Counted from the stretch's first letter, positions 26,682 to 36,606 are shown. The stretch: 64,000 nt of DNA from Flavobacterium sp. SUN052 (GCF_028867935.1 NZ_JAPQNS010000006.1:186001-250000); one strand, 5' to 3'. Translations and numbers: made by a program. The notes: a model not told the origin generated them from the sequence alone.

Positions 26682-29600
26682 ATGAACACGCATTCTGACA
26701 GCCCTCGCCTGACCCGTCGGGCTACTTTTCTTTTCGCCGTTTGTATGGCGTCTTTTGTCTTGCTTCAGAACTGTTCCCGCCTTTCGTTCAACGAGGTGTC
26801 CGTAGTGGGTCGCAACTTCGATGATGAGGTGCAGCAGACGCAGAATCTGAGTTTTTCGTTCAACAAAAATGTAGCGCCGAAAAGTCGGCTGAACGAATGG
26901 GATTCTACTCAGTATGTGCAGTTTAAGCCAGCCGTACGGGGTAAATTCAAATGGGTGTCAGAAAGCGAACTGGTGTTCTCACCCGCCGTCGCATTTGATC
27001 CGGCTACCGACTATCGTGCCGAACTTACCAACGAACTCCTCGACAACGCAGCCGACAAAGGGCTAAAGGTGTCGGGTGAAGAAATTACCTTTCACACGCC
27101 CTATCTACAATTAACCGGCACCGAATCGTGGTGGACCCGTTCCCGCGAAACAGGGCAGCCGGTGGCCAAACTCAAACTGAATTTCAATTACCCGGTGTCG
27201 GCGGGTGAGGTGGCTGGTAAAGTAGCTGTGACGGGCGAAGATGATAAAGCCCTGTCTACCCAAACAGCCCAAACCGACGGTCAAACGGCTGTGGCACTAA
27301 CCCTGCCTAATGCCCCCACTCCTAAAAACTCGCAGCCGATTACCCTGAAAATAGACAAGGGAATCAAGGTGCCGAATACGGCGTATACCAGTCGTGAGGT
27401 GATTGAGCAACCGGGCTCGTTACCCAACAAAAACGTGGTCGAAATTGTGGATGTGCAGACCGGTTTTGAAAAGAACGGCAACAATGGACCCCGGGGTTAC
27501 GCTCGCGTTATTACTACGCAGGAATTACAGCCGGATAAATTGAGTCAATACTATACTATTCAGCCGGCCGTAGAAACCACAACCGAGCTAACCGAAAACG
27601 GCTTTATCATCCGGGGCGATTTCAACGAAACCGATACCTACGTACTGACCCTCACCGACCAGATTCGGGGTGTGTTGAACACGCAGTTGGCCGAACCCGT
27701 CAGCCGTGATCTGTTCTTTGGGAAGATGCCCGCGAGCATCCAGTTTGCCAATAAAAAAGCCATGTATCTCTCCTCAAAAGGAGCGCGGAACGTGGGTCTG
27801 AACATTGTGAACGTGCCGAAAGTGCAGGTTAAAATTGCGAAGCTGTACGAAAACAATATTCTGCATTACCTCAAAAATGGCCGGTACGAAGAGTACGGCG
27901 AAAATGCCGACGGCAATTGGTCGCCCACGGGTGGCTACAACTACAATGCCGATGAGGAGAGTCAATACAGCAGCATTCTGGTTAACAAGACCATCGAAAC
28001 GAGCGACCTACCCAAAGTGCGGGGCGTTTCGGCGCTGAACGTAGCCGTACCCGATCAGCCCGGCATTGCGATGCCCGATGGTGAGGCCGCCCGGCCTTTG
28101 CGCGGGGTGTACCTCATTTCGGTTGGTTCGGCCGACGAGGCTTACATGAATGCCAGCCAGTTGGTGTCGGTATCTGATATTGGACTGGTAGCTCGCCAAA
28201 CCGACACCGAAGTGCTGGTTTGGGCTAAATCAATTCGCACTGCCGAGAATTTACAGGGTGTCGATGTGTCGCTGGTGAGCAGCAACAACCAGTCGGTAAT
28301 GACGCTAAAAACCGATGGTGAGGGCTTTGCCCGTTTTGAGAAAGTAGACGAACGAGCACCTGGTTTTACTATTGCGCTCGTTACGGCGACCACTGCCGAC
28401 GATTTTAATTTTCTATCACTGCCCGATACTGAGGTCGAAACATCCCGGTTTGAGGTGGAAGGCAAGCGCGACAATGCGTCGGGTTTCGAGGCTTTCGTGT
28501 ATGGCGATCGTAACATTTACCGCCCCGGCGAAACTATCCATTTCAACACCGTGGTGCGCAATGCCACCTGGCAGAGTGTGGGCGAGATTCCGCTCACCAT
28601 TCGGGTGCTGATGCCCAACGGACGGGAATTTCGTGCCCTGCGTAAGCAAACCAATTCTGAAGGGGCCGTGTCAACTGATGTCCCGCTCGACCCGGCCGCT
28701 GTGACGGGTACCTACACCATCGAAGTTCTGAATGCCAACAACGTGCTGCTGACGTCGGAGTCGATCAGCGTGGAAGAGTTTATTCCCGATCGTATCAAAG
28801 TCGATGTGCTCACTGACCGGACCTTTTACCGGAGCGGCCAAACCATAACGGCTTCGGCCACAGCCACCAACCTGTTTGGCCCGCCTGCTGCCGACCGGGC
28901 TTACGAGCTCGAACTTCAACTGAAACGTAAGCTGTTCACTGCCAAAGGATTCGAAGAGTATAGATTTGAGATGGGTGGCATGGGTTCGCTCGCAACACCC
29001 GAGGGAGCTTCGGCGGGCACTATTGTGAAAGAACTTCGGCAGGGCCGGACCAATGCCAACGGGCAGGCTACCGAACGCTTTCCTATTGCAGCAACCTATG
29101 CCGATATGGGTGTGCTGGAAGGCAAACTGTTCACCACCGTTTTCGATGAAAATGGGCGACCAGTCAACCGACTCCGGCGCTTCGATGTATTCACGCAGGA
29201 CGTGTTTTATGGCATTCGGGCGGCTGATACATACGTGACAACCAACGCCCCCCTGGCGTTTGAGTCTGTCGCGCTCGATAAGGATGGTAAGCTCAATGCA
29301 GCAGCCAAAGCAGCCGTAGAAATTATCCGCTACGATTACCAGACCATTGTCGAAAAAGATGCCAACGGCACGCTCCGTTACAAGACAAACCGGCGCGAAA
29401 AATCAGTGTATACCAACGCACTGACCTACAGCGGTGGAAAGGCTAGCTTCAAATACGTTCCGACCGTATCGGGAGAGTACGAGGTGCGCATTCGGCGACC
29501 TAACGCTACCGGCTATACGACGACGAATTTTTATGCCTATGGCTATAACAGCACAACGGCTTCATCATTTGAAGTGAGCCAGGAGGGGCAAGTGCTGATG

Positions 29601-32276
29601 ACCTTTGACAAGGGTAGCTACGAAGCTGGCGAGAAAGCTAAAGTGCTTTTCAAATGTCCGTTCAATGGCAAGCTGCTAGTGACGGTGGAGCGCAACCGGG
29701 TACTGGAGTATCACTGGATCGAAACGGATAACAAATCGGCCGAGTGGAGCTTTTCAGTGGGCGACGATCACTTGCCGAACGTGTATATCACGGCTACGTT
29801 GATTCGGGCCATGGAGTCGCCGGATGGAGCCATGGCCAACTTACCCATCACAGTAGCGCACGGCTTCGCGCCTGTTGCTGTGACCGATAAAGACACGCAA
29901 CTGCCAGTGACAATTGAAGCGGTGGCACAATCGCGCTCTAAAACGAAGCAAACGATTCGGGTGAAAACAGATCGCAATGCCCAGGTGACTCTGGCAATAG
30001 TGGATGAAGGGATTTTGCAATTGAAGAATTTCCAAACCCCCGATCCACACGGCTTTTTCTACCAGAAACGAGCGCTGGAAGTCGGCAGCCATGACCTTTA
30101 TGCTCAACTCTTCCCCGAGTTGTCGCTGAAAAGTCGCCGGAACGCCGGACCGTCAAGCTTTGGCGGTGATGGCTACAATCTCGAAAAGCGGGTGAATCCT
30201 CTGGCTAATAACCGCGTGAAGCTGGTGGCACTTTGGAGCGGTATTCTGGAAACGGGCCTCAATGGTGAAGCCGAGTTTACCATCGATATTCCCCAGTTTT
30301 CGGGCGATCTGCGCGTGATGGCGGTTGCCTACAAGGGTAATGCCTTCGGGTCAGCCAATCAGAGCCTGAAAGTAGCCGATCCCATTGTGATCAGTGCGGG
30401 TGTACCCCGGTTCCTTTCGCCCGGCGACGAACTGGATTTGCCCGTTACCATGAGCAACACCACCAAAAACGCAGCCCAGATTACCGCTCGTTTGTCGGTT
30501 AGTGGCCCGTTGGAAATTGTGCTGGATAGCGCATCGTCTGCTACTCAGAAAATGACGATACAGCCGGGTCGCGAGAACCGGGCTATGTTCCACGTTCGAG
30601 CCAAGCAATCCATTGGCCCCGGCGCCATCAAGGTATCGGTGCAGGGGTTAAACGAGACCTTCACGGACCAAACTGATATCACGGTGAGGCCAGCGGCTTC
30701 GCTGGTCAAAACCACTCAGTCGGGGGCTATTGCAGGCGGAAAAACAGAAACTGTGACCCTTGCAGCAAACAGTTTTCTACCGGGTACAGCCCGCGCTACG
30801 ATGGCGGTGAGTCGGTCGCCTGTGATGCAGTATGGCCGCGAATTGTCGTATTTGCTCGGTTATCCGCATGGTTGCCTGGAGCAAACCATTTCAAAGGCTT
30901 TTCCACAATTGTACTTTGCCGATTTGACCAAAACCATTGGCCAAACGAGCAATGCGTATTTCGTCCGCTCTGGCGATTCTGACCTGAATCCTGCTTTTAA
31001 CGTTCGGGCAGCCGTGGAAAAAATAGAAGGGCAACAGAATTATAACGGTGGGTTTGGCATGTGGCCGGGCCAGACAAAGCCTGACGATTGGGCAACGGCT
31101 TACGCAGTGCATTTTCTGGCGGAAGCTGGTCAGGCTGGTTACGAAGTGCGTGGAGCTACCCTTAGCAAAGCCCTCGATTACCTGACAAATCTGACCAGCA
31201 CTCCTGCAACCGAAGATGAGTATGTGTACGACGAAACGGGTAACTACACGGTGCGGAAGATGGCCAGCCGGACGCACGTTTACGCGCTGTATGCACTCGC
31301 CATGGCAGGTAAACCCAACCGCCCAACGATGAATTATTATAAAGAAAATAGTGGCCAGCTCACCACGGATGCCCGTTATTTGCTGGCTACGGCTTTCTAT
31401 CGCGTTGGCGATACGAAAAGCTACAACGCCTTGATGCCCAAGCGATTTGTAGATACCTCGCGCGGTCGCCAGTCGGGCGGGAGTTACGCGTCGCCCATTC
31501 GCAACCTCGCACTTGTGCTCGAAGCACTGGTAGATACCGACCGCGACAATCTGCAAATTCCAACTCTCGCCCGGCAATTATCGGGAGCGATTCGTCAGTC
31601 GTCGTACCTGAACACGCAGGAAGCTTCGTTTGCATTTCTGGCTCTTGGCAAACTGGCCCGTCAGAATGCCGGGGCTACCGTTACCGCTAATGTACTGGGC
31701 GGTGGGAAATCGCTGGGGTCGTTTACCGGAGCCGATCTGCTCCTAAAACGCATCCCTACCAATGGGCCAATCAACATTCGCACATCCGGCACGGGTAGTT
31801 TATACTTCCTTGCCCAGTCGGAAGGTGTTCCCGCTGATGGCAATGTAGCCGAAGAAGATAATGGTCTGGTGGTTCGCCGGGAGTACCGCGACCGCAACGG
31901 CAACCCAATCAGCAACTTCCGGCAGAACGATCTGGTGGTGGTGAAAGTAACGGTACAAGTAAGCAGCGGAATTGATGTCCCCAACGTGGTGGTAACGGAT
32001 TTGCTCCCGGCAAGCTTCGAGATCGAGAATCCCCGCCTGGTTGGCGAACAGCGCGACATGACTTGGATGGGAACGCCCACGAGTCCCGATCATTTCGACG
32101 TTCGCGACGACCGGATCAACTTTTACACCACGGCTACCGGGACACCAAAAACGTTTTATTACCTCGTTCGGGCCGTAACAAAGGGCAATTTCGTTGTTGG
32201 CCCTATTTCTGCCGATGCTATGTACAACCCCGAACTACGGAGTTACTACGGAGCAGGGAAAGTGCGCGTGCAGTAG
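26682..32276 (+). CDS. Bacterial alpha-2-macroglobulin with thioester motif
   Basis: 1864-aa envelope protein of the alpha-2-macroglobulin family, thought to trap attacking proteases in the periplasm. An N-terminal hydrophobic segment ends in LLQNCSR, which resembles a lipobox with an unusual residue before Cys, so lipid anchoring is possible. MG-type beta domains fill the first ~1150 residues. The alpha-2-macroglobulin domain segment (VALWSGILETGLNGEAEFTI) follows, then the thioester motif GCLEQT with Cys at about residue 1398 and an alpha-helical thioester-domain region (WPGQTKPDDWATAYAVHFL). The C terminus is a MG10-like domain ending PELRSYYGAGKVRVQ. E. coli homologues pair with penicillin-binding protein PbpC; no such gene is adjacent. 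A strong terminator follows the stop. Confidence 0.92.
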   Translation: MNTHSDSPRLTRRATFLFAVCMASFVLLQNCSRLSFNEVSVVGRNFDDEVQQTQNLSFSFNKNVAPKSRLNEWDSTQYVQFKPAVRGKFKWVSESELVFSPAVAFDPATDYRAELTNELLDNAADKGLKVSGEEITFHTPYLQLTGTESWWTRSRETGQPVAKLKLNFNYPVSAGEVAGKVAVTGEDDKALSTQTAQTDGQTAVALTLPNAPTPKNSQPITLKIDKGIKVPNTAYTSREVIEQPGSLPNKNVVEIVDVQTGFEKNGNNGPRGYARVITTQELQPDKLSQYYTIQPAVETTTELTENGFIIRGDFNETDTYVLTLTDQIRGVLNTQLAEPVSRDLFFGKMPASIQFANKKAMYLSSKGARNVGLNIVNVPKVQVKIAKLYENNILHYLKNGRYEEYGENADGNWSPTGGYNYNADEESQYSSILVNKTIETSDLPKVRGVSALNVAVPDQPGIAMPDGEAARPLRGVYLISVGSADEAYMNASQLVSVSDIGLVARQTDTEVLVWAKSIRTAENLQGVDVSLVSSNNQSVMTLKTDGEGFARFEKVDERAPGFTIALVTATTADDFNFLSLPDTEVETSRFEVEGKRDNASGFEAFVYGDRNIYRPGETIHFNTVVRNATWQSVGEIPLTIRVLMPNGREFRALRKQTNSEGAVSTDVPLDPAAVTGTYTIEVLNANNVLLTSESISVEEFIPDRIKVDVLTDRTFYRSGQTITASATATNLFGPPAADRAYELELQLKRKLFTAKGFEEYRFEMGGMGSLATPEGASAGTIVKELRQGRTNANGQATERFPIAATYADMGVLEGKLFTTVFDENGRPVNRLRRFDVFTQDVFYGIRAADTYVTTNAPLAFESVALDKDGKLNAAAKAAVEIIRYDYQTIVEKDANGTLRYKTNRREKSVYTNALTYSGGKASFKYVPTVSGEYEVRIRRPNATGYTTTNFYAYGYNSTTASSFEVSQEGQVLMTFDKGSYEAGEKAKVLFKCPFNGKLLVTVERNRVLEYHWIETDNKSAEWSFSVGDDHLPNVYITATLIRAMESPDGAMANLPITVAHGFAPVAVTDKDTQLPVTIEAVAQSRSKTKQTIRVKTDRNAQVTLAIVDEGILQLKNFQTPDPHGFFYQKRALEVGSHDLYAQLFPELSLKSRRNAGPSSFGGDGYNLEKRVNPLANNRVKLVALWSGILETGLNGEAEFTIDIPQFSGDLRVMAVAYKGNAFGSANQSLKVADPIVISAGVPRFLSPGDELDLPVTMSNTTKNAAQITARLSVSGPLEIVLDSASSATQKMTIQPGRENRAMFHVRAKQSIGPGAIKVSVQGLNETFTDQTDITVRPAASLVKTTQSGAIAGGKTETVTLAANSFLPGTARATMAVSRSPVMQYGRELSYLLGYPHGCLEQTISKAFPQLYFADLTKTIGQTSNAYFVRSGDSDLNPAFNVRAAVEKIEGQQNYNGGFGMWPGQTKPDDWATAYAVHFLAEAGQAGYEVRGATLSKALDYLTNLTSTPATEDEYVYDETGNYTVRKMASRTHVYALYALAMAGKPNRPTMNYYKENSGQLTTDARYLLATAFYRVGDTKSYNALMPKRFVDTSRGRQSGGSYASPIRNLALVLEALVDTDRDNLQIPTLARQLSGAIRQSSYLNTQEASFAFLALGKLARQNAGATVTANVLGGGKSLGSFTGADLLLKRIPTNGPINIRTSGTGSLYFLAQSEGVPADGNVAEEDNGLVVRREYRDRNGNPISNFRQNDLVVVKVTVQVSSGIDVPNVVVTDLLPASFEIENPRLVGEQRDMTWMGTPTSPDHFDVRDDRINFYTTATGTPKTFYYLVRAVTKGNFVVGPISADAMYNPELRSYYGAGKVRVQ

Positions 32277-32280
32277 GGGA

Positions 32281-32316
32281 GTTTGGTGCCGAACCATTTG
32301 CGGTTCAGCACCAAAC
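32281..32316 (+). terminator. Terminator of the macroglobulin gene
   Basis: Nested hairpin: GTTTGGTGC (32281-32289) with GCACCAAAC (32308-32316) and GAACC with GGTTC inside, followed by a T-rich stretch. Confidence 0.75.
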
Positions 32317-32361
32317 TTATTTTGGGCGCGTTATCTTTACAAAACTGATTCACTCTAGTTT

Positions 32362-32526
32362 ATGACTATCATTATTCCTAAAAACGCGTCTGTTGTTGAG
32401 GTCGAGGCCCAACTAAAACGGACGAGTAAGAAAAAGCCAAAAGGATTTAATGCTACCAAACATGCTGGCACTGTGAAATGGGCGCAAGATCCGCTGGCTT
32501 ATCAAAGCGAAGTTCGGGGCGAATAG
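32362..32526 (+). CDS. Short antitoxin of a type II toxin-antitoxin pair (VapB-like)
   Basis: 54-aa protein beginning MTIIIPKNASVVEVEAQLKR, then a Lys-rich middle and a C-terminal stretch HAGTVKWAQDPLAYQSEVRG. Its place one base before a PIN-domain gene, its size, and the GxxKWxxDPLxxQxxxR ending typical of small antitoxins that pair with PIN toxins in Bacteroidota support the call. Presumably it binds and blocks the toxin and, through its N-terminal part, the operon promoter. The exact DNA-binding family is not clear. Confidence 0.65.
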   Translation: MTIIIPKNASVVEVEAQLKRTSKKKPKGFNATKHAGTVKWAQDPLAYQSEVRGE

Positions 32527-32527
32527 A

Positions 32528-32902
32528 ATGGAGCGCATTTTAGCAGATACGAACGCGCTGGGTTATTTACAGAAGAATCACCCTACAGTGATAGCTTTAT
32601 TAGATGGCAAACAGGTTTTCATTTCTGAATTCACAGAGATGGAATTGCTTTGCAATCCTAATCTCCTAAAAACAGAACGAGTAGCAACTCAATCACTTCT
32701 AGATGATTGTTATATCGTTAGTCTTAATGAGCAGATTAAGCAAACGGCTATCAAAATCCGGCTTTCCACCAGAATGAAATTAATCGACTCTATTATTGCA
32801 GCTACGGCGGTGTGGTTGGATGTTCCCATATTAACGCACGACAGCGGCTTCGATAGAGTGAAGAATATGGCTACAGTGATCATCTTTGATAAAGAAGACT
32901 GA
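32528..32902 (+). CDS. PIN-domain ribonuclease toxin (VapC-like)
   Basis: 124-aa protein with the PIN fold acid set: Asp7 in LADTNAL, Glu39 in TEMELL, Asp87 in LIDSIIAA and Asp105 in HDSGFD, the residues that coordinate the catalytic metal. Members cut tRNA or rRNA when freed of antitoxin. The gene starts one base after the antitoxin stop, so the two are co-translated. The pair sits between the intact macroglobulin gene and a 62-bp relic of a second macroglobulin tail, evidence that this small region was rearranged or that the pair arrived by recombination. Composition is more AT-rich than the flanks. Confidence 0.85.
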   Translation: MERILADTNALGYLQKNHPTVIALLDGKQVFISEFTEMELLCNPNLLKTERVATQSLLDDCYIVSLNEQIKQTAIKIRLSTRMKLIDSIIAATAVWLDVPILTHDSGFDRVKNMATVIIFDKED

Positions 32903-32916
32903 ACCCATCACCCTCT

Positions 32917-32978
32917 TATAACCCCGAATTGCGGAGTTATTACGGAGCCAGCAAGGTACGAGTGCAGTAGAGGAGTTT
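32917..32978 (+). pseudogene. Relic of a second alpha-2-macroglobulin 3' end
   Basis: 62 bp that align without gaps to 32223-32284, the end of the macroglobulin gene plus bases after its stop, with 11 mismatches by hand count. Translated, it reads YNPELRSYYGASKVRVQ and a stop, against YNPELRSYYGAGKVRVQ and a stop. Many of the differences fall at third codon positions, as expected from a copy that was once translated. The rest of that copy is missing. Confidence 0.75.
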
Positions 32979-33039
32979 CATTGCATGCCGCATTCCTTAC
33001 ATTTGAGGCATCCTTTAACCACTTCACCCAAAACCAATT

Positions 33040-34551
33040 ATGACTGCTCCTGCCCAGGCTGCCATGGCCTTTGATGAATACCGCCAACACGACGCTACTT
33101 CCCTTGCCGACCTCATTCGACGCAATGAAGTTACCCCCGCCGAACTACTGGAGACGGCTATTGCCCGCGCTGAAGCAGTGAACCCGCAACTCAACGCGAT
33201 TGTGTCACCGCTCTATGATCGGGGCCGCGATATGGCCAGTAAACTACCTGGTGTAGGGCCGTTTCGGGGGGTACCGTTTTTGGTTAAAGACCTTGAACTC
33301 GATTGGGAAGGAACCCCGCTCAAGTCGGGTTGTGTGGGCTACCAGAACTTTGTTTCCGAAATAGACAGCGAGGTGTTAATTCGCTTGAAACAGGCCGGGC
33401 TAGTGTTGTTTGGCAAGACCAATACGCCTGAATTTGGCCTCACGCCCTACACCGAAGCCAAACTATACGGCCCTGCCCGCAATCCCTGGAATCTTGCCTA
33501 CTCGCCGGGCGGATCGAGTGGTGGTTCAGCCGTGGCGGTGTCAGCGGGAATTGTGCCAATGGCGTCGGCCAGTGATGGGGGAGGCTCCATCCGAATTCCG
33601 GCCAGCTGTTGCGGTTTGTTCGGGATGAAGCCCTCGCGGGGGCGGGTGCCATTGGGGCCGCGCAATGGTGAAATGTGGTCGGGTGCTGTGGTGACGCATG
33701 CCTTGACACGCTCGGTGCGCGACAGTGCGGCTTTGCTGGATGCTATTAATGGCACCATGCCCGGTGAACCCTATTTTCTGCCTGTGCCGGGGCGGTCTTT
33801 TGCTGAAGAAAGCCGCCGTGAGCCGGGCAAGTTGCGCATTGGTTTCTCAACGGAGACGCTCATTGCTTCACAACCGGTTCATCAGGAGTGTATCAAGGCG
33901 GTACACGATGCGGCAAAATTGCTCGAAAGCCTGGGACATACGGTGGAGGAAATCAAATTGCCCTACGACAAAACAATTCTGACCGAAGCCTTTTTTACAA
34001 TGGTTCTGTCGGAGACAGCGGCAACCCTTCGTGAGTTGGGAGACCACCTCGGCCGACCCGCTCGCCGATCCGATGTGGAGCTCAATACCTGGGCACTGGC
34101 TCGTATGGCACAAGCCTTCACGGGTGCCGATTATGCTTACCAGAAACGTCGTTGGAATGGTCTTTCGCGGAGCATGGCGCGTTTGCACGACGAGTATGAT
34201 GTGATTCTAACGCCTACACTGCCGCGCCCGCCAATTGCGATCGGCGAGTTTCAGAACAAACCATCTGAAGACCGGCTCATCAAAACTATGGATTCGCTGG
34301 GGGCACTAAAACGGCTTAAAGGCAGCAGTGTAATGACGCAACTGGCCGAAAAAGCGTTTGGCTACATTAGCTTCACAGGCATTGCTAACATGACCGGGCA
34401 ACCATCCATGTCGGTGCCGCTGCACTGGTCGGCGGAAGGGTTACCCATCGGCACCATGTTTACGGGGATGCTCGGTGACGAAGCAACCCTGTTCCGACTA
34501 GCAGGGCAACTGGAGCAGGCCAAACCCTGGTTCGAACTAGTGCCGAGTTGA
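33040..34551 (+). CDS. Amidase signature family hydrolase
   Basis: 503-aa cytoplasmic amidase. The Ser-cisSer-Lys triad is Lys83 (LVKDLEL), Ser159 ([13 protein letters not shown]) and Ser183 ([10 protein letters not shown]), with the same 76 and 24 residue spacing as in GatA-type enzymes. The C-terminal third ([31 protein letters not shown]) is typical of stand-alone amidases such as fatty-acid-amide or 6-aminohexanoate cyclic dimer hydrolases rather than the GatCAB subunit, and gatB/gatC are absent. No signal peptide. Start at 33040. Convergent with the DinB gene, whose stop is only 12 bp away. Confidence 0.9.
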   Translation: MTAPAQAAMAFDEYRQHDATSLADLIRRNEVTPAELLETAIARAEAVNPQLNAIVSPLYDRGRDMASKLPGVGPFRGVPFLVKDLELDWEGTPLKSGCVGYQNFVSEIDSEVLIRLKQAGLVLFGKTNTPEFGLTPYTEAKLYGPARNPWNLAYSPGGSSGGSAVAVSAGIVPMASASDGGGSIRIPASCCGLFGMKPSRGRVPLGPRNGEMWSGAVVTHALTRSVRDSAALLDAINGTMPGEPYFLPVPGRSFAEESRREPGKLRIGFSTETLIASQPVHQECIKAVHDAAKLLESLGHTVEEIKLPYDKTILTEAFFTMVLSETAATLRELGDHLGRPARRSDVELNTWALARMAQAFTGADYAYQKRRWNGLSRSMARLHDEYDVILTPTLPRPPIAIGEFQNKPSEDRLIKTMDSLGALKRLKGSSVMTQLAEKAFGYISFTGIANMTGQPSMSVPLHWSAEGLPIGTMFTGMLGDEATLFRLAGQLEQAKPWFELVPS

Positions 34552-34563
34552 GGCTAGAGCAAT

Positions 34564-35145
34564 TTACACGCTCCGCTTAGCCTGCACGATATGCCGTTCG
34601 TTATGGGTGATTACGAATTGTAAGGTGTCGCCGATGTTTAGGCGCAACCAGGGCATTATGGAAGTAGGAATCCGGCCTGTGTTGACATCCGCTTTTCCGG
34701 CCAATCGCAATAGACGTAGTAGTTCTTCCTGCTGGTCAATAAATTCAGCCACAATCATCCGGGGGTTTTCTCCGTCGGACGTGGGTTGATGTTGCTTAGC
34801 GGCTTTGAATTTTTTGCGGCTGGTTTTTGGGTCCATCAGCCGACTGAAATAGGCGCCTATCCACGAACTCACAACCGGTTGGTTAACTGAAATACGCGGT
34901 TGTTTCTCCAGGGCAACCTTCAGACGGGGTAAATAATAAGATCCGTAACTGATTAGATGGCTCAAGTTTTGGGCAATGCTCCAGCCGCCAGTTGCGGAAG
35001 GTTGGCTCAAAACCGATTCGTCCATATTTTGAAGTTGTAAAGCCTCCTGAATGTGATACTCCACTTGCTGCTCCAAAAGGGCCAGCCATTGGGTTTTATC
35101 AGCAGGTTTTACATGGAGTAGCGAAGAAACCGTCTGCTTTGTCAT
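34564..35145 (-). CDS. DinB family protein
   Basis: 193-aa predicted four-helix protein of the DinB/YfiT-like putative metal-dependent hydrolase group. WSIAQNLSHLISYGSYYLP supplies the first metal His, and THNERHIVQAKR near the C terminus the HxxxH-like pair seen in this family. Members include thiol transferases and proteins of unknown role. The start is taken at 35145 (MTKQTVSSLL); the frame is open for 15 further codons with a Thr run. The gene upstream (35217-35798) is on the same strand 71 bp away and could be its regulator. Confidence 0.75.
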   Translation of the reverse strand: MTKQTVSSLLHVKPADKTQWLALLEQQVEYHIQEALQLQNMDESVLSQPSATGGWSIAQNLSHLISYGSYYLPRLKVALEKQPRISVNQPVVSSWIGAYFSRLMDPKTSRKKFKAAKQHQPTSDGENPRMIVAEFIDQQEELLRLLRLAGKADVNTGRIPTSIMPWLRLNIGDTLQFVITHNERHIVQAKRSV

Positions 35146-35216
35146 TGTCGTTGTTGTTAGTGATGAGACAAAATTGGGCGGTTTCTCCATACCGATTATT
35201 GGTATTTACCAAGATT

Positions 35217-35798
35217 TCAGATCCTGATGTTATTGATCAATTTACTGAAATTGGTAGGGTCGATGCCAATGTAATTGGCTAAATATTTATGCGGTACGGT
35301 CTGCAAAATGTGCGGACTACGAGCCAGTAATTTTTTCAGTTTATCAGCCGACGAGTAGCATTGTAGTTCCACCAATCGTTCAAGCACACCCGACAACGCC
35401 TGGGTGATGCCAAGCCGAATAGTCGTTTCGACGGCTGGCCGGGTTTGCATCACCGCTTGTAAGTCGTGGAAAGACGCCCGCAGAAAAACGGAAGGAGTCA
35501 ACGTTTCAAAATAATAGCGCGAAGGCTGTTGCAGCATCAGTGAATCGACCACGCCTGCAAAGGAAGGAGCATACGAAAAAACCAGGGTCGCTTCCCGGTT
35601 CACCTCATCAAGATAATATACACGCTGTACACCCTCGACCACAAAGTACAGGAAGTTCTCCGTCTCGCCCGTTGCCGTAATCACCTCTTTACGCCGGGCC
35701 GAAAAAGGATGCCAGATACCGGCGAACTCGGTCCAATCCTCCGGTGAAATTGGATGGATAGCCTGAATAAGCTGTTTTAATTGGTCTATTGGCATCAT
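35217..35798 (-). CDS. Crp/Fnr-type cyclic-nucleotide-binding regulator
   Basis: 193-aa regulator. Residues ~25-120 form a cyclic nucleotide-binding-like beta roll (FSARRKEVITATGETENFLYFVVEG, then YYFETLTPSVFLR), followed by a helix and a short C-terminal helix-turn-helix (VPHKYLANYIGIDPTNFSKL). Bacteroidota have many such proteins that lack the cAMP-binding Arg; the ligand here cannot be assigned. Short spacing suggests it may control or be co-expressed with the DinB gene downstream. Confidence 0.82.
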   Translation of the reverse strand: MMPIDQLKQLIQAIHPISPEDWTEFAGIWHPFSARRKEVITATGETENFLYFVVEGVQRVYYLDEVNREATLVFSYAPSFAGVVDSLMLQQPSRYYFETLTPSVFLRASFHDLQAVMQTRPAVETTIRLGITQALSGVLERLVELQCYSSADKLKKLLARSPHILQTVPHKYLANYIGIDPTNFSKLINNIRI

Positions 35799-35831
35799 GG
35801 GTGAATAAATAGGAAGAAGGCAAATATAATA

Positions 35832-35861
35832 CGCCCCGGCTTGCCGAAGCAGACCGGGGCG
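35832..35861 (-). terminator. Hairpin after the small secreted protein gene
   Basis: GC-rich arms CGCCCCGG and CCGGGGCG around a 14-base loop lie between the stop at 35904 and the next gene on the minus strand. No strong T run is present. Confidence 0.55.
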
Positions 35862-35903
35862 CGGTTAAAAAGAGGAGAAAGAGGAAGGTTGAACTAGGTG
35901 GTA

Positions 35904-36323
35904 TTAGTTTAAGCTCAGGATGCGGCTTGCTTGTTGTACTTCGGCACTTTTCAACGTAAATGTGTACTGACCTATAGTTTGTTTACCGGCAATTTTCACG
36001 CCGTAAACACCGTCGGGCAGTTGCTCTACGTTGAATTTCACGCTGTATGTTCCGGCTTGTTTGCTAACAAGTTTCTCGGCCAAAATTTCACCCTGCTTAC
36101 TCACAAACATAACGAGTAAGGCTTCTCCCGCCGGTTTCTCGACGTTCACGCTGATGGCACGTCCTGAAGCAGTTGCGAAGGCAACATGGCTGACGGTCGT
36201 AATTACTTTTTTGTCGCTGTTCATGGGGCGGGCTTCAACAGCACCGGCTGATACAACGAGGAGGGCACAAAAGGCTGCGAATAACGACAGGCCCAATAAC
36301 ACGGATTTTACTACAGTTTTCAT
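35904..36323 (-). CDS. Small exported beta-sandwich protein, unknown function
   Basis: 139-aa protein with an N-terminal export signal (MKTVVKSVLLGLSLFAAFCA onwards). The mature part has a single Ig-like or sorting-domain-like beta sandwich: ISVNVEKPAGEALLVMFVSK, then LPDGVYGVKIAGKQTIGQYTF, a pattern seen in DUF3244-type proteins. It is too short to carry an enzyme and lacks the PNP motif of true T9SS sorting domains. Start at 36323 because it begins the signal sequence. Divergent from purM. Confidence 0.65.
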   Translation of the reverse strand: MKTVVKSVLLGLSLFAAFCALLVVSAGAVEARPMNSDKKVITTVSHVAFATASGRAISVNVEKPAGEALLVMFVSKQGEILAEKLVSKQAGTYSVKFNVEQLPDGVYGVKIAGKQTIGQYTFTLKSAEVQQASRILSLN

Positions 36324-36530
36324 ACTTGTTTTGCCATTGTGGCGATCAAAAGTTTTTGTTGTTGTTAGTTGTTCTTGTTGAACGGGACAAAGTTGTAGCA
36401 CGCCGGTGAATTGATAAGTAGCATACTACACCAAGCGTGAAAAGTGAAGGTCGAATGGCGGAAATTGAGCGTTGAATTGCAAATTTGATTTCCCGAAAAC
36501 CTACCTCAGAAGGCTAATTTTAGCCATAAC

Positions 36531-36561
36531 TTGGCTGGCTGTCTGAATCTACCCAACTTTG
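36531..36561 (+). promoter_or_regulatory. Possible purM promoter
   Basis: TTG at 36531, a 20-base spacer, and CAACTTTG at 36554-36561, one base off the Bacteroidota element TAnnTTTG, 46 bp before the purM start. Confidence 0.35.
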
Positions 36562-36606
36562 TGGCTGTAATAAATGGGTTGTTTCGGACAACAATCCTCA
36601 CTCTAC

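Noticed and set aside
26682..26790. Confident lipoprotein call for the macroglobulin
   Set aside because: The Cys after LLQN lacks a small residue at the -1 position, so the lipobox is not canonical and I leave anchoring open.
30891..31577. 228-codon open frame on the minus strand
   Set aside because: It lies wholly inside the thioester domain of the macroglobulin gene on the other strand and has no protein-like character.
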